Positions 16,997 to 26,671 of a stretch of DNA of 64,000 nt are shown here, piece by piece. The notes under the pieces are model-generated. The model did no database searches, was not told the DNA's origin, and saw nothing but the letters and a program-made list of their open reading frames with translations. Position numbers and translations under genes: made by a program. The DNA lies in assembly GCF_045920555.1 (NCBI RefSeq), contig NZ_CP174509.1:2170001-2234000 (forward strand), read 5' to 3'. The stretch comes from Pseudalkalibacillus sp045920555. GTDB taxonomy: Bacteria; Bacillota; Bacilli; Bacillales; Fictibacillaceae. The stretch's first letter is position 1. Each line of letters opens with the position of its first letter.

Positions 16997-17929
16997 ATGT
17001 TTGAGCATGAAACAGTATTGAAACAAGAAGCAATCGATGGACTGAACATTAAAGAAGATGGCATCTATGTGGATTGCACCCTTGGTGGAGCGGGCCATAC
17101 AGAAGAGATTTTGAAACGGCTCACTTCAGGACATGTTTATGCATTTGATCAGGATCTTCACGCAATCAACCATGCCAAAGAAAGATTGGCAATGTACAAA
17201 GGTAAGTTCAGTATCATAAGATCTAATTTCAGGAATCTCAAGCAAGAACTCATCGAAAAAGGGATAAGTGGTGTTGACGGGATTTTGTTTGACCTTGGTG
17301 TTTCCTCTCCACAATTGGACGAGGCAGACCGAGGATTCAGTTATCATCAAGACGCCCCATTGGATATGAGAATGGATCAGACGAGCGAACTAACCGCGTT
17401 CCATGTAGTGAATGAATGGTCGTATGAACAGATTGTCTCAATATTATTCAAATATGGAGAAGAAAAATTCGCGAAATCAATTGCAAGGAAAATCGAGGCG
17501 CATCGGGAGCGAGAACCAATTCAAACGACTGGCGAATTGGTAGAAATCATAAAAGAAGCGATTCCCGCAAGAGCGCGGCGAAAAGGTGGACATCCTGCAA
17601 AAAGGACCTTTCAAGCCATTCGGATAGCTGTGAATGATGAGCTAAATGCTTTTGAAGAGGCTTTACGTGACGGAATCGAAATGCTGAATCCAGAAGGAAG
17701 AATCTGTGTCATCACATTCCATTCGCTTGAAGACCGTTTATGCAAGAAAGTCTTCAAGGAAGAGAGCAGTGAACCGGATTTGCCACCAGGGATGCCGGTC
17801 ATCCCAGATGAATACCAACCAAATATGAAGTTGATCACACGGAAACCGATTATTCCAGACAGTGGAGAACAAGAGAAAAATAGAAGAGCGAGATCGTCCA
17901 AGTTACGAATCGCCGAAAAGAGAAAATAG
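16997..17929 (+). CDS. rsmH: 16S rRNA (cytosine(1402)-N4)-methyltransferase RsmH (MraW)
   Basis: N4-methylates C1402 of 16S rRNA at the P site. 310 residues. The SAM site is VDCTLGGAGHTEEIL near residue 28. DGILFDLGVSSPQLDEADRGFS (about 96-117) and GHPAKRTFQAIRIAVNDEL (about 195) are family signatures. ATG at 16997 follows TTGAGGGACA. It lies between mraZ and ftsL as in most dcw clusters. Confidence 0.96.
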   Translation: MFEHETVLKQEAIDGLNIKEDGIYVDCTLGGAGHTEEILKRLTSGHVYAFDQDLHAINHAKERLAMYKGKFSIIRSNFRNLKQELIEKGISGVDGILFDLGVSSPQLDEADRGFSYHQDAPLDMRMDQTSELTAFHVVNEWSYEQIVSILFKYGEEKFAKSIARKIEAHREREPIQTTGELVEIIKEAIPARARRKGGHPAKRTFQAIRIAVNDELNAFEEALRDGIEMLNPEGRICVITFHSLEDRLCKKVFKEESSEPDLPPGMPVIPDEYQPNMKLITRKPIIPDSGEQEKNRRARSSKLRIAEKRK

Positions 17930-17946
17930 AAAGGGGAATAGGGAGT

Positions 17947-18309
17947 ATGAGTAATCTTGCCCATCAAGTACAGAGTAAACCGGACCATGTTCAAAATCCA
18001 AAAACACAGCCTAATGTCGTTACACGGAAAAGATCGAAAATCACAAAAGGGGAGAAAGTCCTTTGGACGTTCGCTGCGTTGATGTTAGCGGCAGCTTCGA
18101 TCTTCATCATTTCAAACTATGCTGAAATGTACACCGTGAATAAAGAGATCCAAGTAATGGAACAGAGCATCGATCAACAAAGCAAGCAAGTAGATGATTT
18201 GGCACTCAAGAAATCAGAACTCAGTGAGCCTTTACGAATCATAAACTTTGCAGAGCAGAAGCTGGGCATGAAGTTCGATGATAAAAATATCAAAGTAGTA
18301 AACAATTAG
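17947..18309 (+). CDS. ftsL: Cell division protein FtsL
   Basis: 120-residue bitopic protein: cytoplasmic basic N-terminus (about 1-35), one membrane segment (LWTFAALMLAAASIFIIS, about 39-56) and an extracytoplasmic leucine-zipper-like coiled coil (about 60-105). With DivIC and DivIB it activates septal wall synthesis by PBP2B and FtsW. ATG at 17947 follows AAAGGGGAATAGGG. Adjacent to pbpB. Confidence 0.92.
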   Translation: MSNLAHQVQSKPDHVQNPKTQPNVVTRKRSKITKGEKVLWTFAALMLAAASIFIISNYAEMYTVNKEIQVMEQSIDQQSKQVDDLALKKSELSEPLRIINFAEQKLGMKFDDKNIKVVNN

Positions 18310-18325
18310 TTTAGGTGTGGTATGA

Positions 18326-20527
18326 ATGATAGAGAAAAAGAATTCGAATATTAATAAGGGAGCAGTGATTCTATCTTTGATATTTGTCCTGCTCTTTTTC
18401 TTATTGATCGGGCGTTTTTTTTATTTAGGTTGGACAGGTCAGGCGGAGGGTGTCAATCTTGAAAAAATGGCGGAAGAACAGTGGACAAAGAAAGCTTCAC
18501 TTGATGCAAACAGAGGAACGATTTACGACCGGAACGGTAAAGCGATCGCTGAAGATATTCCTTCCTATACTGTAATAGCGATTCTGAATGAGGATTACAA
18601 GAACCATATCAAGGATCCAGCTGAAGCTGCTAGTAAACTTTCTCCTATACTAGGAATGTCGGAATCAAGATTGACAGATTTGATGAGCAGGGAAGCCTTC
18701 CAGGTCGAATTAGGACCGGGCGGCAGTAAAATCAGCCATTCTAAAATGGAAGAAATCAAAGCGTTGGAGATCAGTGGAATCGATTTCCAGCGGCATACGA
18801 AGCGGTATTATCCGAACCAGGATTTCGCTTCCCATATACTAGGTTATACTTCCAACAATGAGGAAGGGGTCAGGACCGGATTGATGGGATTGGAAAAGTC
18901 CTTGGATAAGTATTTGCAGGAAGAGGACGGCTCCCTGAAATATCAAAGTGACCGATATGGTTATAAATTACCTGATCCAAAAGAAGTCATTAAAGAGCCG
19001 AAACATGGTGCGAGTGTTTATCTCACTCTTGATGAAAAGATACAATTGTTCATGGAACAAGCGATGAATAACGTAGAAGAAGAATATCATCCGAAACGGA
19101 TGATGGCGATCGTGGCAGATCCTAAAACGGGTCGAATCCTTGCGATGTCAAACCGGCCAAGCTTCAATCCGAATATAAGGGATATCACGAACTATACGAA
19201 CTTCTCTATCAGTTCAGCCTTTGAACCTGGCTCGACGATGAAAATATTCACCCTTGCAGCGGCTATTGAAGAAGGCGTCTATAATGGGAATGATCAATTC
19301 AAATCTGGTGTATATAAGACAGAATATAGCAGGGTTAGGGATCATAACAATGGTGAAGGATGGGGAACGATTACGTATGATGAGGGCGTAAGAAGATCCT
19401 CAAATGCAGCCTTTTCGAAAATAGCAAAAGAGCAGCTAGGATTTGAAAAGTTGCAAGAATACTTGACAAATCGATGGGAATTTGATCAAAAGACGGGGAT
19501 CAATATCCCTGGAGAAGCAGATTCCAAAATTCAGTTTAATAGAGAGATTGAAAAATTAGCTACTGCTTTTGGCCAAGGTACTGCAATTACACCAATTCAA
19601 CAGATCCAGGCAGCGACAGCGATTGCAAATGGCGGGAAGATGATGAAACCGTTCGTCATCGATAAGATTGTCGATAAAAACAACGGGGAAGTGTTGAAAA
19701 GTTACGAGCCTGAAGTTGTCGGCAGTCCAATTTCTGCAGACACCTCCAAACACGTCCGTGAACTATTGAGATCAGTCGTAACGGATGGAACCGGGAAAAA
19801 CTATAACCTTGAAGGATATGATGTGGCGGGTAAGACAGGGACAGCTCAGCTCTATGAAAACGGAGCATTAATGAGTGGACATGACAACTATATCTTCTCT
19901 TTCCTTGGTATGGCGCCAGCAGATGATCCGAAGTTATTGGTTTATGTTGCAATTGACCGTCCTGATCTGGACGATGAGGCTTATGAATCAGGATCTGTAC
20001 CTGTATCTAAGGTTTTCAATCCAGTCATGCAGGGTGGGCTTCAATATTTGAACATCACTCCGGATGAGACCACTGTGGAAGAAACAACGGAGAAGACTTC
20101 AAACAATCTCCAACTTGAAGATTTTGAAGGGCAATCTTCTATCGAGGTAAAAAAAGAATTAGAGAAAAAAGGGATGAATGTACAAGTCCTCGGGGAAGGT
20201 GATCGCATCATCAGCCAAGCACCATATGCGGATACGATGATCCTTCAAGGTGAACAAGTCTTCCTAAGGACGGAAGGAAACGTGAAAATGCCTGATCTTA
20301 CAGGGATGTCCCGCTCCGAAGTCCTGCGTCTCGCACAGGTTTTAGACTTGAAGACTCCTGAATTCACTGGAAACGGGTTCGTGTCGTTGCAAAGTATCAA
20401 AAAAGGCTCAGTTGTAAAGGCAGGTTCCGTACTCGTCGTTGAATTGAAGTCTCCTCAAGAAGGGCTGCAACAGGAGGAACAAGAAAGCGAGAATGATAGC
20501 GAAGAGGAAGAAATAAGAAATAACTGA
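18326..20527 (+). CDS. pbpB: Penicillin-binding protein 2B, septal transpeptidase
   Basis: 733-residue class B PBP. One N-terminal membrane segment (about 12-34), dimerisation domain, and a transpeptidase domain with Ser303 in STMK, the SSN triad at 358-360 and KTG at 503-505. Two C-terminal PASTA domains follow (about 590-720), ending in an acidic tail. It cross-links septal peptidoglycan with FtsW. ATG at 18326 follows TTAGGTGTGG; an overlapping ATG at 18322 is in another frame. Confidence 0.95.
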   Translation: MIEKKNSNINKGAVILSLIFVLLFFLLIGRFFYLGWTGQAEGVNLEKMAEEQWTKKASLDANRGTIYDRNGKAIAEDIPSYTVIAILNEDYKNHIKDPAEAASKLSPILGMSESRLTDLMSREAFQVELGPGGSKISHSKMEEIKALEISGIDFQRHTKRYYPNQDFASHILGYTSNNEEGVRTGLMGLEKSLDKYLQEEDGSLKYQSDRYGYKLPDPKEVIKEPKHGASVYLTLDEKIQLFMEQAMNNVEEEYHPKRMMAIVADPKTGRILAMSNRPSFNPNIRDITNYTNFSISSAFEPGSTMKIFTLAAAIEEGVYNGNDQFKSGVYKTEYSRVRDHNNGEGWGTITYDEGVRRSSNAAFSKIAKEQLGFEKLQEYLTNRWEFDQKTGINIPGEADSKIQFNREIEKLATAFGQGTAITPIQQIQAATAIANGGKMMKPFVIDKIVDKNNGEVLKSYEPEVVGSPISADTSKHVRELLRSVVTDGTGKNYNLEGYDVAGKTGTAQLYENGALMSGHDNYIFSFLGMAPADDPKLLVYVAIDRPDLDDEAYESGSVPVSKVFNPVMQGGLQYLNITPDETTVEETTEKTSNNLQLEDFEGQSSIEVKKELEKKGMNVQVLGEGDRIISQAPYADTMILQGEQVFLRTEGNVKMPDLTGMSRSEVLRLAQVLDLKTPEFTGNGFVSLQSIKKGSVVKAGSVLVVELKSPQEGLQQEEQESENDSEEEEIRNN

Positions 20528-20594
20528 TTTGTTCTAGCTGTTTCTATACAGGCATATAAATGAAACGAGCTCATCTGCCGAGGAGGTTGGACAA

Positions 20595-22529
20595 GTGCGA
20601 GTTTCTAATGTGACTGTAAGGAGACGGCTTGTTTTTGTGTTTGTGGCCGGACTCTTATTTTTAGTAGTGATTATGGGCCGGTTAGGCTATGTCCAGTTTG
20701 TGAAAGGGGAATGGCTGACAGGATTGGCGCTTGACTCTTGGAGCCGGAATGTTCCTTTTGAACCGAAACGAGGGGAGATCCTTGACAGGAACGGGGTCCC
20801 GATTGCAAAGAATATCAGTGCTCCAACTGTGTATGTCGTACCGAAACAAGTAAGGGATCCAGCAGCGACTGCGCAAAAACTAGCAGCGGCATTGGACCTC
20901 AGCGAAACGGAAGTCTATAAGACGATCACCAAAAAGGAATCAATCGTCAATATTTATCCTGGAGGCAGAAAAATTAGTAATCAAAAGGCGAATGAAATAA
21001 GGGGATTCGATCTTCCAGGGGTTTTCATAGCAGAGGATAGTAAACGCCATTATCCATTTGGAAACTATTTATCCCACGTCTTGGGATTTGTAGGAATCGA
21101 TAATCAGGGATTGACAGGGCTTGAGCTACAATATGATGATTATTTGAGCGGAGAAAAAGGACATGTATCTTTCTATACTGATGTCAGGGGCAATCGGATG
21201 CCTTCTTTGTCAGATGAATATGAACCACCAAAAGATGGACTGGATCTTAAACTTACCATCGACTCGAAAGTCCAGTCGATCATTGAACGTGAATTGGATA
21301 TTGCAGAAGCAACGTATAACCCTGACGGCGTCGTTGCAATCGCAATGGACCCGAAAACCGGTGAAATACTTGGGATGTCCTCTAGGCCAGACTATAACCC
21401 ATCTAATTTTCGGGAAGTCCCCCAGGAGATCTACAATCGGAATAAACCCGTGTGGAGTACCTATGAGCCAGGTTCCACTTTCAAGATTATTACGTTGGCA
21501 GCTGCTTTGGAAGAAAATAAAGTAGACCTCCAAAGGGACACCATACATGATCCAGGTTCGATTGAAGTGGCGGGCCGGAAGTTGAGATGCTGGAAAAGAG
21601 GCGGCCACGGGAGTGAAACCTTCTTAGAAGTGGTCCAAAATTCATGTAACCCAGGTTTTGTGGTATTAGGTCAGCGGTTAGGCAAAGAGAAGTTGTTTTC
21701 TTATATTAATGATTTTGGTTTTGGAGAGAAGACGGGCATCGACCTTCAAGGTGAAAGTAAGGGGATCTTATTCGACCTTGATCGAGTCGGTCCGCTTGAG
21801 CTTGCAACCACTGCTTTCGGACAAGGTGTATCTGTGACTCCGATCCAGCAGGTCTCAGCTGTCGCAGCTGCAGTAAACGGCGGATACTTATACACCCCCT
21901 ATGTAGCCAAAGAATGGTTGGATCCTGAAACAGGGGAAACTGTAAATAAAACGACTCCGAACATGAAGCGGCACGTCATTTCAGCTGAAACATCCAAACA
22001 AGTTCGTGAAGCGCTGGAAACTGTCGTGGCACAAGGGACAGGGAAGGGCGCATTTGTAGACGGGTATCGTGTAGGAGGGAAGACTGGTACAGCACAGAAA
22101 GCTGTCAACGGCCAGTACTTGAAGGATAATCATATCGTTTCCTTCATTGGTTTCGCCCCTGCTGATGATCCGCAAATCGTAGTCTATGTAGCTGTGGATA
22201 ATCCGAAAGGAACCTTGCAATTCGGGGGGATCGTAGCCGCTCCGATCGTTGGAAATATCATTGAGGACAGCTTACCTGCAATGGGTGTACCGAAAAGGAA
22301 AGACCAAATTGAAAAAAAATTGACCTGGCTTGACCAGCCTTTGATCCAAATTCCCGATTTAAAAGGAAAGACAAGACAAGATATTCATAAAGCATTTTAT
22401 GAATTGAAAATCGAAACTGTCGGCACAGGGGATACTGTCATCGACCAGGCACCTGCTCCGGGAGTTAAAATGACTGTAGGTTCGACGATTCGTCTATATA
22501 TGGGTGACAAAACATCCTCAGAGGATTAG
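20595..22529 (+). CDS. spoVD: Stage V sporulation protein D (spore cortex transpeptidase)
   Basis: 644-residue class B PBP with an N-terminal anchor (about 12-32), transpeptidase motifs STFK (Ser294), SCN (350-352) and KTG (496-498), and one C-terminal PASTA domain (about 580-640). It works with SpoVE in cortex synthesis. Cys332 and Cys351 are present at the numbers known for the redox switch of B. subtilis SpoVD that StoA reduces. GTG at 20595 follows AGGAGGTTGG. It is paralogous to pbpB next door. Confidence 0.95.
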   Translation: MRVSNVTVRRRLVFVFVAGLLFLVVIMGRLGYVQFVKGEWLTGLALDSWSRNVPFEPKRGEILDRNGVPIAKNISAPTVYVVPKQVRDPAATAQKLAAALDLSETEVYKTITKKESIVNIYPGGRKISNQKANEIRGFDLPGVFIAEDSKRHYPFGNYLSHVLGFVGIDNQGLTGLELQYDDYLSGEKGHVSFYTDVRGNRMPSLSDEYEPPKDGLDLKLTIDSKVQSIIERELDIAEATYNPDGVVAIAMDPKTGEILGMSSRPDYNPSNFREVPQEIYNRNKPVWSTYEPGSTFKIITLAAALEENKVDLQRDTIHDPGSIEVAGRKLRCWKRGGHGSETFLEVVQNSCNPGFVVLGQRLGKEKLFSYINDFGFGEKTGIDLQGESKGILFDLDRVGPLELATTAFGQGVSVTPIQQVSAVAAAVNGGYLYTPYVAKEWLDPETGETVNKTTPNMKRHVISAETSKQVREALETVVAQGTGKGAFVDGYRVGGKTGTAQKAVNGQYLKDNHIVSFIGFAPADDPQIVVYVAVDNPKGTLQFGGIVAAPIVGNIIEDSLPAMGVPKRKDQIEKKLTWLDQPLIQIPDLKGKTRQDIHKAFYELKIETVGTGDTVIDQAPAPGVKMTVGSTIRLYMGDKTSSED

Positions 22530-22590
22530 AATGGAACCTAGAGTACTTACTGCATGAACAAGCATATGGATAGTTTTGAAGGATAGTAAC

Positions 22591-22681
22591 AGTGTCAGAC
22601 ATTCTCTTGTTCAATCAACAGCCCTGAGTAGAGTACTCTATTAGTAAGACTGTTGATCGAGAGTGTTTGGCACTTTCTTTT
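22591..22681 (+). terminator. Long two-part hairpin between spoVD and murE
   Basis: AGTGTCAGACATTCTC (22591-22606) pairs with GAGAGTGTTTGGCACT (22659-22674), 16 bp with three G-U wobbles. Inside, ATCAACAG (22614-22621) pairs with CTGTTGAT (22650-22657), and the apical loop holds the palindrome AGAGTACTCT. TTCTTTT follows. The wobbles favour a plus-strand RNA role, most simply a terminator or attenuator between spoVD and murE. Confidence 0.65.
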
Positions 22682-22734
22682 GAAGGTATAGTAAAATGGA
22701 GAGGGACGAAAAGTTAAAGGATGGATTGTCAGAT

Positions 22735-24201
22735 ATGAAGAAATTAAATGAATTACTTGAGGACCTGTTTGTATATCAATTGAAGAATGAGGGGAATCCG
22801 GAAATTACCGGGATAGAAATGGATTCTCGCAATGTTGAAAAAGGAAACCTTTTTGTATGTATAAAAGGGGCGAATTTTGATGGCCATGAATATGTTGACG
22901 ATGTGGTCAAAAGAGGAGCTTCGGCTATAGTAGCAGAAGAAATGATAGAAACGACTGTGCCTGTCATCCTTGTCAGAGACAGCCGCCATACCCTTGCTGT
23001 GCTGTCAGATCAATTTTATGATCACCCAACCCATCGATTACAATTGATTGGGGTTACTGGCACGAATGGAAAGACAACGATCACACACATCTTGGATAAA
23101 ATGTTTCAAGATCAGAACCATCGTACTGGGGTAATCGGAACGATTGAAATGAGGATCAATAATCAAACGTATCCTGTCGCTAACACGACTCCTGAAGCCC
23201 CCTTCTTACAAAAAGCATTTGCAAAAATGGTCGATGAGAAGGTAGATGGAGCTTTCATGGAGGTCTCTTCACATGCCTTGGAAATGGGGAGGGTACGGGG
23301 CTGTGATTTTGATATTGCAGTATTTACCAACCTTTCACAGGACCATCTCGATTATCATAAGACGATGGAGCAGTATCTTCAGGCGAAAGGGCTTCTTTTT
23401 TCGCAACTTGGAAATACATATGGTAACAAGAAGAAAAAGGTTGCCGTATTGAATGAAGATGATGCAGCGACAGTGAAATACAAAAAACTTACCGCAGCTC
23501 AAATCATGACATATGGAATTGAGAATAAGAGTGATGTCATGGCAAAAGAGATTTCAATAACCGGTAGAGGGACAACGTTTCAATTGCATACATTGAGGGG
23601 TCCCTATAATATTCAGATGAAGCTTATCGGTAAATTCAGTGTATACAATGTCCTTGCTGCCATCACTGCGGGTATAGCAGCTGGTCTGGATGAACAAAAA
23701 ATGGTCGAATCTGTCGAACAACTTGAAGGGGTTCCAGGCAGATTTGAGGTGGTGGATGGAGGACAACCATACACTGTCATTGTCGATTACGCCCATACGC
23801 CAGACAGTTTGGAAAACGTCCTGACAACCATCAATGAATTTGCTGAAGGGAAAGTAACTGTCATTGTCGGTTGTGGAGGAGACCGGGATCGAACGAAAAG
23901 GCCTATGATGGCTAAAATCGCAGTTGACCATTCAGATCTAGCGATATTCACTTCGGATAATCCTCGAACAGAAGATCCTGAAATTATCCTGAAAGATATG
24001 GAGGCCGGTGTTGGTGATGACTCTTACACTACCATCATCGATCGGAAAGCTGCAATAGAATACGCCATAGAAAATGCCGAAGAGAACGATGTGATTTTGA
24101 TTGCAGGCAAAGGACACGAAACTTATCAGATCATTGGAAACAATACGATTGATTTCGATGACCGTGAAATTGCACGTGAAGCAATTAAAAAGCAAATATA
24201 A
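22735..24201 (+). CDS. murE: UDP-N-acetylmuramoyl-tripeptide synthetase (meso-DAP-adding)
   Basis: Adds meso-diaminopimelate to UDP-MurNAc-Ala-Glu in the cytoplasm. 488 residues. The N-terminal domain carries IEMDSRNVEKGNLFVCIKG, the ATP loop is GVTGTNGKTTITH (about residue 106), and the DAP-recognising DNPR motif is present in FTSDNPRTEDPEI (about 402). The ATG at 22735 matches the N-terminus of B. subtilis MurE and has AAAGGATGG 10 nt upstream; an in-frame ATG at 22696 adds 13 poorly supported residues. Confidence 0.95.
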   Translation: MKKLNELLEDLFVYQLKNEGNPEITGIEMDSRNVEKGNLFVCIKGANFDGHEYVDDVVKRGASAIVAEEMIETTVPVILVRDSRHTLAVLSDQFYDHPTHRLQLIGVTGTNGKTTITHILDKMFQDQNHRTGVIGTIEMRINNQTYPVANTTPEAPFLQKAFAKMVDEKVDGAFMEVSSHALEMGRVRGCDFDIAVFTNLSQDHLDYHKTMEQYLQAKGLLFSQLGNTYGNKKKKVAVLNEDDAATVKYKKLTAAQIMTYGIENKSDVMAKEISITGRGTTFQLHTLRGPYNIQMKLIGKFSVYNVLAAITAGIAAGLDEQKMVESVEQLEGVPGRFEVVDGGQPYTVIVDYAHTPDSLENVLTTINEFAEGKVTVIVGCGGDRDRTKRPMMAKIAVDHSDLAIFTSDNPRTEDPEIILKDMEAGVGDDSYTTIIDRKAAIEYAIENAEENDVILIAGKGHETYQIIGNNTIDFDDREIAREAIKKQI

Positions 24202-24267
24202 TAGAAATCATAAAACCAATAACGTTATCTATTCAGAAACCATATTTACTGGGAGGGGTTAAAAAGA

Positions 24268-25239
24268 ATGGTTACAGCATTAATTGTTACCCTTCTGGCT
24301 TCATTTCTTGTAGCTGTCGTCCTTTCGCCGATTTTCATACCATTTTTAAAGCGTCTTAAATTCGGCCAAAGCATACGTGAAGAAGGGCCCAAATCACATC
24401 AGAAAAAATCAGGGACACCTACTATGGGTGGTATTGTCATTATAGTTTCCTTAATATTATCGACATTAGTGATATCATGGTATTTTGGTCTTCTTACGAT
24501 CGAAACGATGATTCTATTGTTTGTCACTTTAGGTTACGGGATCATTGGATTCATCGATGATTTCATCAAGGTCGTCATGAAGCGGAATCTAGGTTTGACA
24601 TCCAAACAGAAGCTGCTTGGACAACTCGTTATTGCAATCATCTTTTATTTTGGCATGAGGGCAGCAGGGATATCGACTACACTTTCTCTACCTGGAACAG
24701 ATTGGTCCATCGAATTAGGTTGGATCTACTTCATTCTGATCATCGTAATGCTTGTCGGTGCATCCAATGCTGTCAATTTGACAGATGGACTTGATGGTCT
24801 TTTAGCCGGAACAGCTGCAATTGCCTTTGGAGCTTTTGCGGTAGTGGCTTCAAGTAAATTTGAAATAGGTATTGCGTTGTTTTGTCTAGCGGTCGTCGGT
24901 TCTCTTCTAGGATTCCTTGTATTCAATGCCCATCCTGCAAAAGTATTTATGGGCGATACTGGATCTCTGGCTTTAGGAGGAGCGATCGCTGCAGTTGCGA
25001 TCCTAACCAAAATGGAACTCCTACTTGTCCTTATCGGTGGAGTATTCGTCATTGAGACGTTGTCCGTCATGATTCAGGTCGTTTCATTTAAAGCAACAGG
25101 AAAGCGCGTGTTCAAGATGAGTCCACTGCATCACCATTATGAATTGAGCGGTTGGAGTGAATGGCGGATCGTTGTTACCTTCTGGGGCGTCGGACTGTTA
25201 TTAGCTGCTCTTGGCGTTTATATCGAGGTGTTGAGCTAA
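24268..25239 (+). CDS. mraY: Phospho-N-acetylmuramoyl-pentapeptide-transferase
   Basis: Makes lipid I by moving phospho-MurNAc-pentapeptide to undecaprenyl phosphate at the inner leaflet. The 323-residue polytopic protein has about ten membrane segments. Conserved motifs: KSHQKKSGTPTMGG (about residues 44-57), FIDDFIKV (about 97-104), NAVNLTDGLDGL (about 168-179) and the C-terminal MSPLHHHYELSGW histidine block (about 285-297). ATG at 24268 follows GGGAGGGG. The murD start codon directly abuts its stop. Confidence 0.96.
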   Translation: MVTALIVTLLASFLVAVVLSPIFIPFLKRLKFGQSIREEGPKSHQKKSGTPTMGGIVIIVSLILSTLVISWYFGLLTIETMILLFVTLGYGIIGFIDDFIKVVMKRNLGLTSKQKLLGQLVIAIIFYFGMRAAGISTTLSLPGTDWSIELGWIYFILIIVMLVGASNAVNLTDGLDGLLAGTAAIAFGAFAVVASSKFEIGIALFCLAVVGSLLGFLVFNAHPAKVFMGDTGSLALGGAIAAVAILTKMELLLVLIGGVFVIETLSVMIQVVSFKATGKRVFKMSPLHHHYELSGWSEWRIVVTFWGVGLLLAALGVYIEVLS

Positions 25240-26592
25240 ATGGAGCGAAAAAATGAACTCAATAATAAAAATGTGCTTGTGATCGGGCTTGCAAAAAGTG
25301 GTTTTGCTGCAGCTAAGGTGTTAGTCAAGCATGGTGCCAATGTGGTCGTAAACGATATGAAAGAACTTGAAAAGAATAAGGAAGCGAAAGAACTTATGGC
25401 ACAAGGAATCGAAGTCCATTGCGGAAGTCATCCCTTGTCGTTGTTGGACAAGCCAATCGATTTTATCGTGAAGAATCCAGGAATACCATATGAAAATAAA
25501 TTAATTCAGGCTGCCATAGAAAAGCGGGTTCCGATCTATACGGAAGTTGAACTTGCATCGTATTTGACTGATGCTGAAATCATCGGAATTACGGGATCCA
25601 ACGGGAAAACGACGACTACAACATTATTAGGCCTGATGCTGGAAGGCAGCCCGAAGAATCCTATTGTTGCTGGAAATATCGGCACGGTGCTTTCTGAAGT
25701 AGCAGACCAGGCGAATTTGGATGATATCCTCGTAGCAGAGCTTTCAAGCTTCCAATTGATGGGGATCGATTCTTTCAAGCCGCACATCGGTATACTTCTT
25801 AATATCTTTGATGCACACCTGGATTATCATGGAAGCCGTGATGAATATGGCAAGGCGAAAGCACGTCTTTTCAAGAATCAAACGGATGATGATTTCTGTA
25901 TCTATAACGCAGATGATCACGAAGTCACCTCATTGATAAAAGAAGTTAAAAGTACTAAAGTACCGTTCAGCACAAAACAGATTTTGACTGAAGGAGCTTG
26001 CCTTAAAGATGGTTTTATCGTGTACAATAATGAACCGGTCATCGCAATCAAAGAAGTAGTCTTGCCAGGAAAACATAATTTTGAAAATGTTTTAGCTGCT
26101 ACTGCTGCTGCAAAAATAGCAGGCGCTTCTGATAAGCAAATTCAGAACGTGTTAACATCATTCAGTGGGGTGAAGTATCGTCTTCAATATGTCGAGACAG
26201 TCGATGGGGTAAAATTCTATAACGATTCAAAGGCAACCAATATACTGGCTACTCAGAAAGCAATATCAGCATTTGAGGAACCAGTGATCTTGCTTGCAGG
26301 AGGGTTGGACCGCGGAAATGAATTTGATGAATTGATCCCTTATTTGAAGAATACGAAAGCGTTGATCACGTTCGGAGAAACAGCACCAAAATTGATGAAG
26401 ACAGCTAAAGAAGCAGGAATAAAGGTGATTGAACATGTTGATAATGTTGAAAAAGCCGTTCCTGTTGCTTATAGATGTTCCGTCACGGGTGATGTTGTAT
26501 TGTTGTCTCCAGCGTGTGCCAGCTGGGATCAATATCCTTCTTTCGAACAAAGAGGGGACATGTTTATCGAGGCGGTGCATAAACTTAGGTAA
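25240..26592 (+). CDS. murD: UDP-N-acetylmuramoylalanine-D-glutamate ligase
   Basis: Adds D-glutamate to UDP-MurNAc-L-Ala. 450 residues, with the N-terminal Rossmann-like uracil domain (NVLVIGLAKSGFAAAKVL, about 10-27), the ATP loop GITGSNGKTTTTTLLG (about 115) and the C-terminal NDSKATN (about 328) and LLAGGLDRG segments. ATG at 25240 begins at the base after the mraY stop, so the genes are tightly coupled. A ribosome site (GAGGTG) lies within the mraY end. Confidence 0.95.
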   Translation: MERKNELNNKNVLVIGLAKSGFAAAKVLVKHGANVVVNDMKELEKNKEAKELMAQGIEVHCGSHPLSLLDKPIDFIVKNPGIPYENKLIQAAIEKRVPIYTEVELASYLTDAEIIGITGSNGKTTTTTLLGLMLEGSPKNPIVAGNIGTVLSEVADQANLDDILVAELSSFQLMGIDSFKPHIGILLNIFDAHLDYHGSRDEYGKAKARLFKNQTDDDFCIYNADDHEVTSLIKEVKSTKVPFSTKQILTEGACLKDGFIVYNNEPVIAIKEVVLPGKHNFENVLAATAAAKIAGASDKQIQNVLTSFSGVKYRLQYVETVDGVKFYNDSKATNILATQKAISAFEEPVILLAGGLDRGNEFDELIPYLKNTKALITFGETAPKLMKTAKEAGIKVIEHVDNVEKAVPVAYRCSVTGDVVLLSPACASWDQYPSFEQRGDMFIEAVHKLR

Positions 26593-26671
26593 AAGAGGTT
26601 GTTCAAATTTGCGACTTTTTGGACACTCTCTTAACAGGACGTTTTAATCCTTTAGATTAGGGGTGTCTTGA

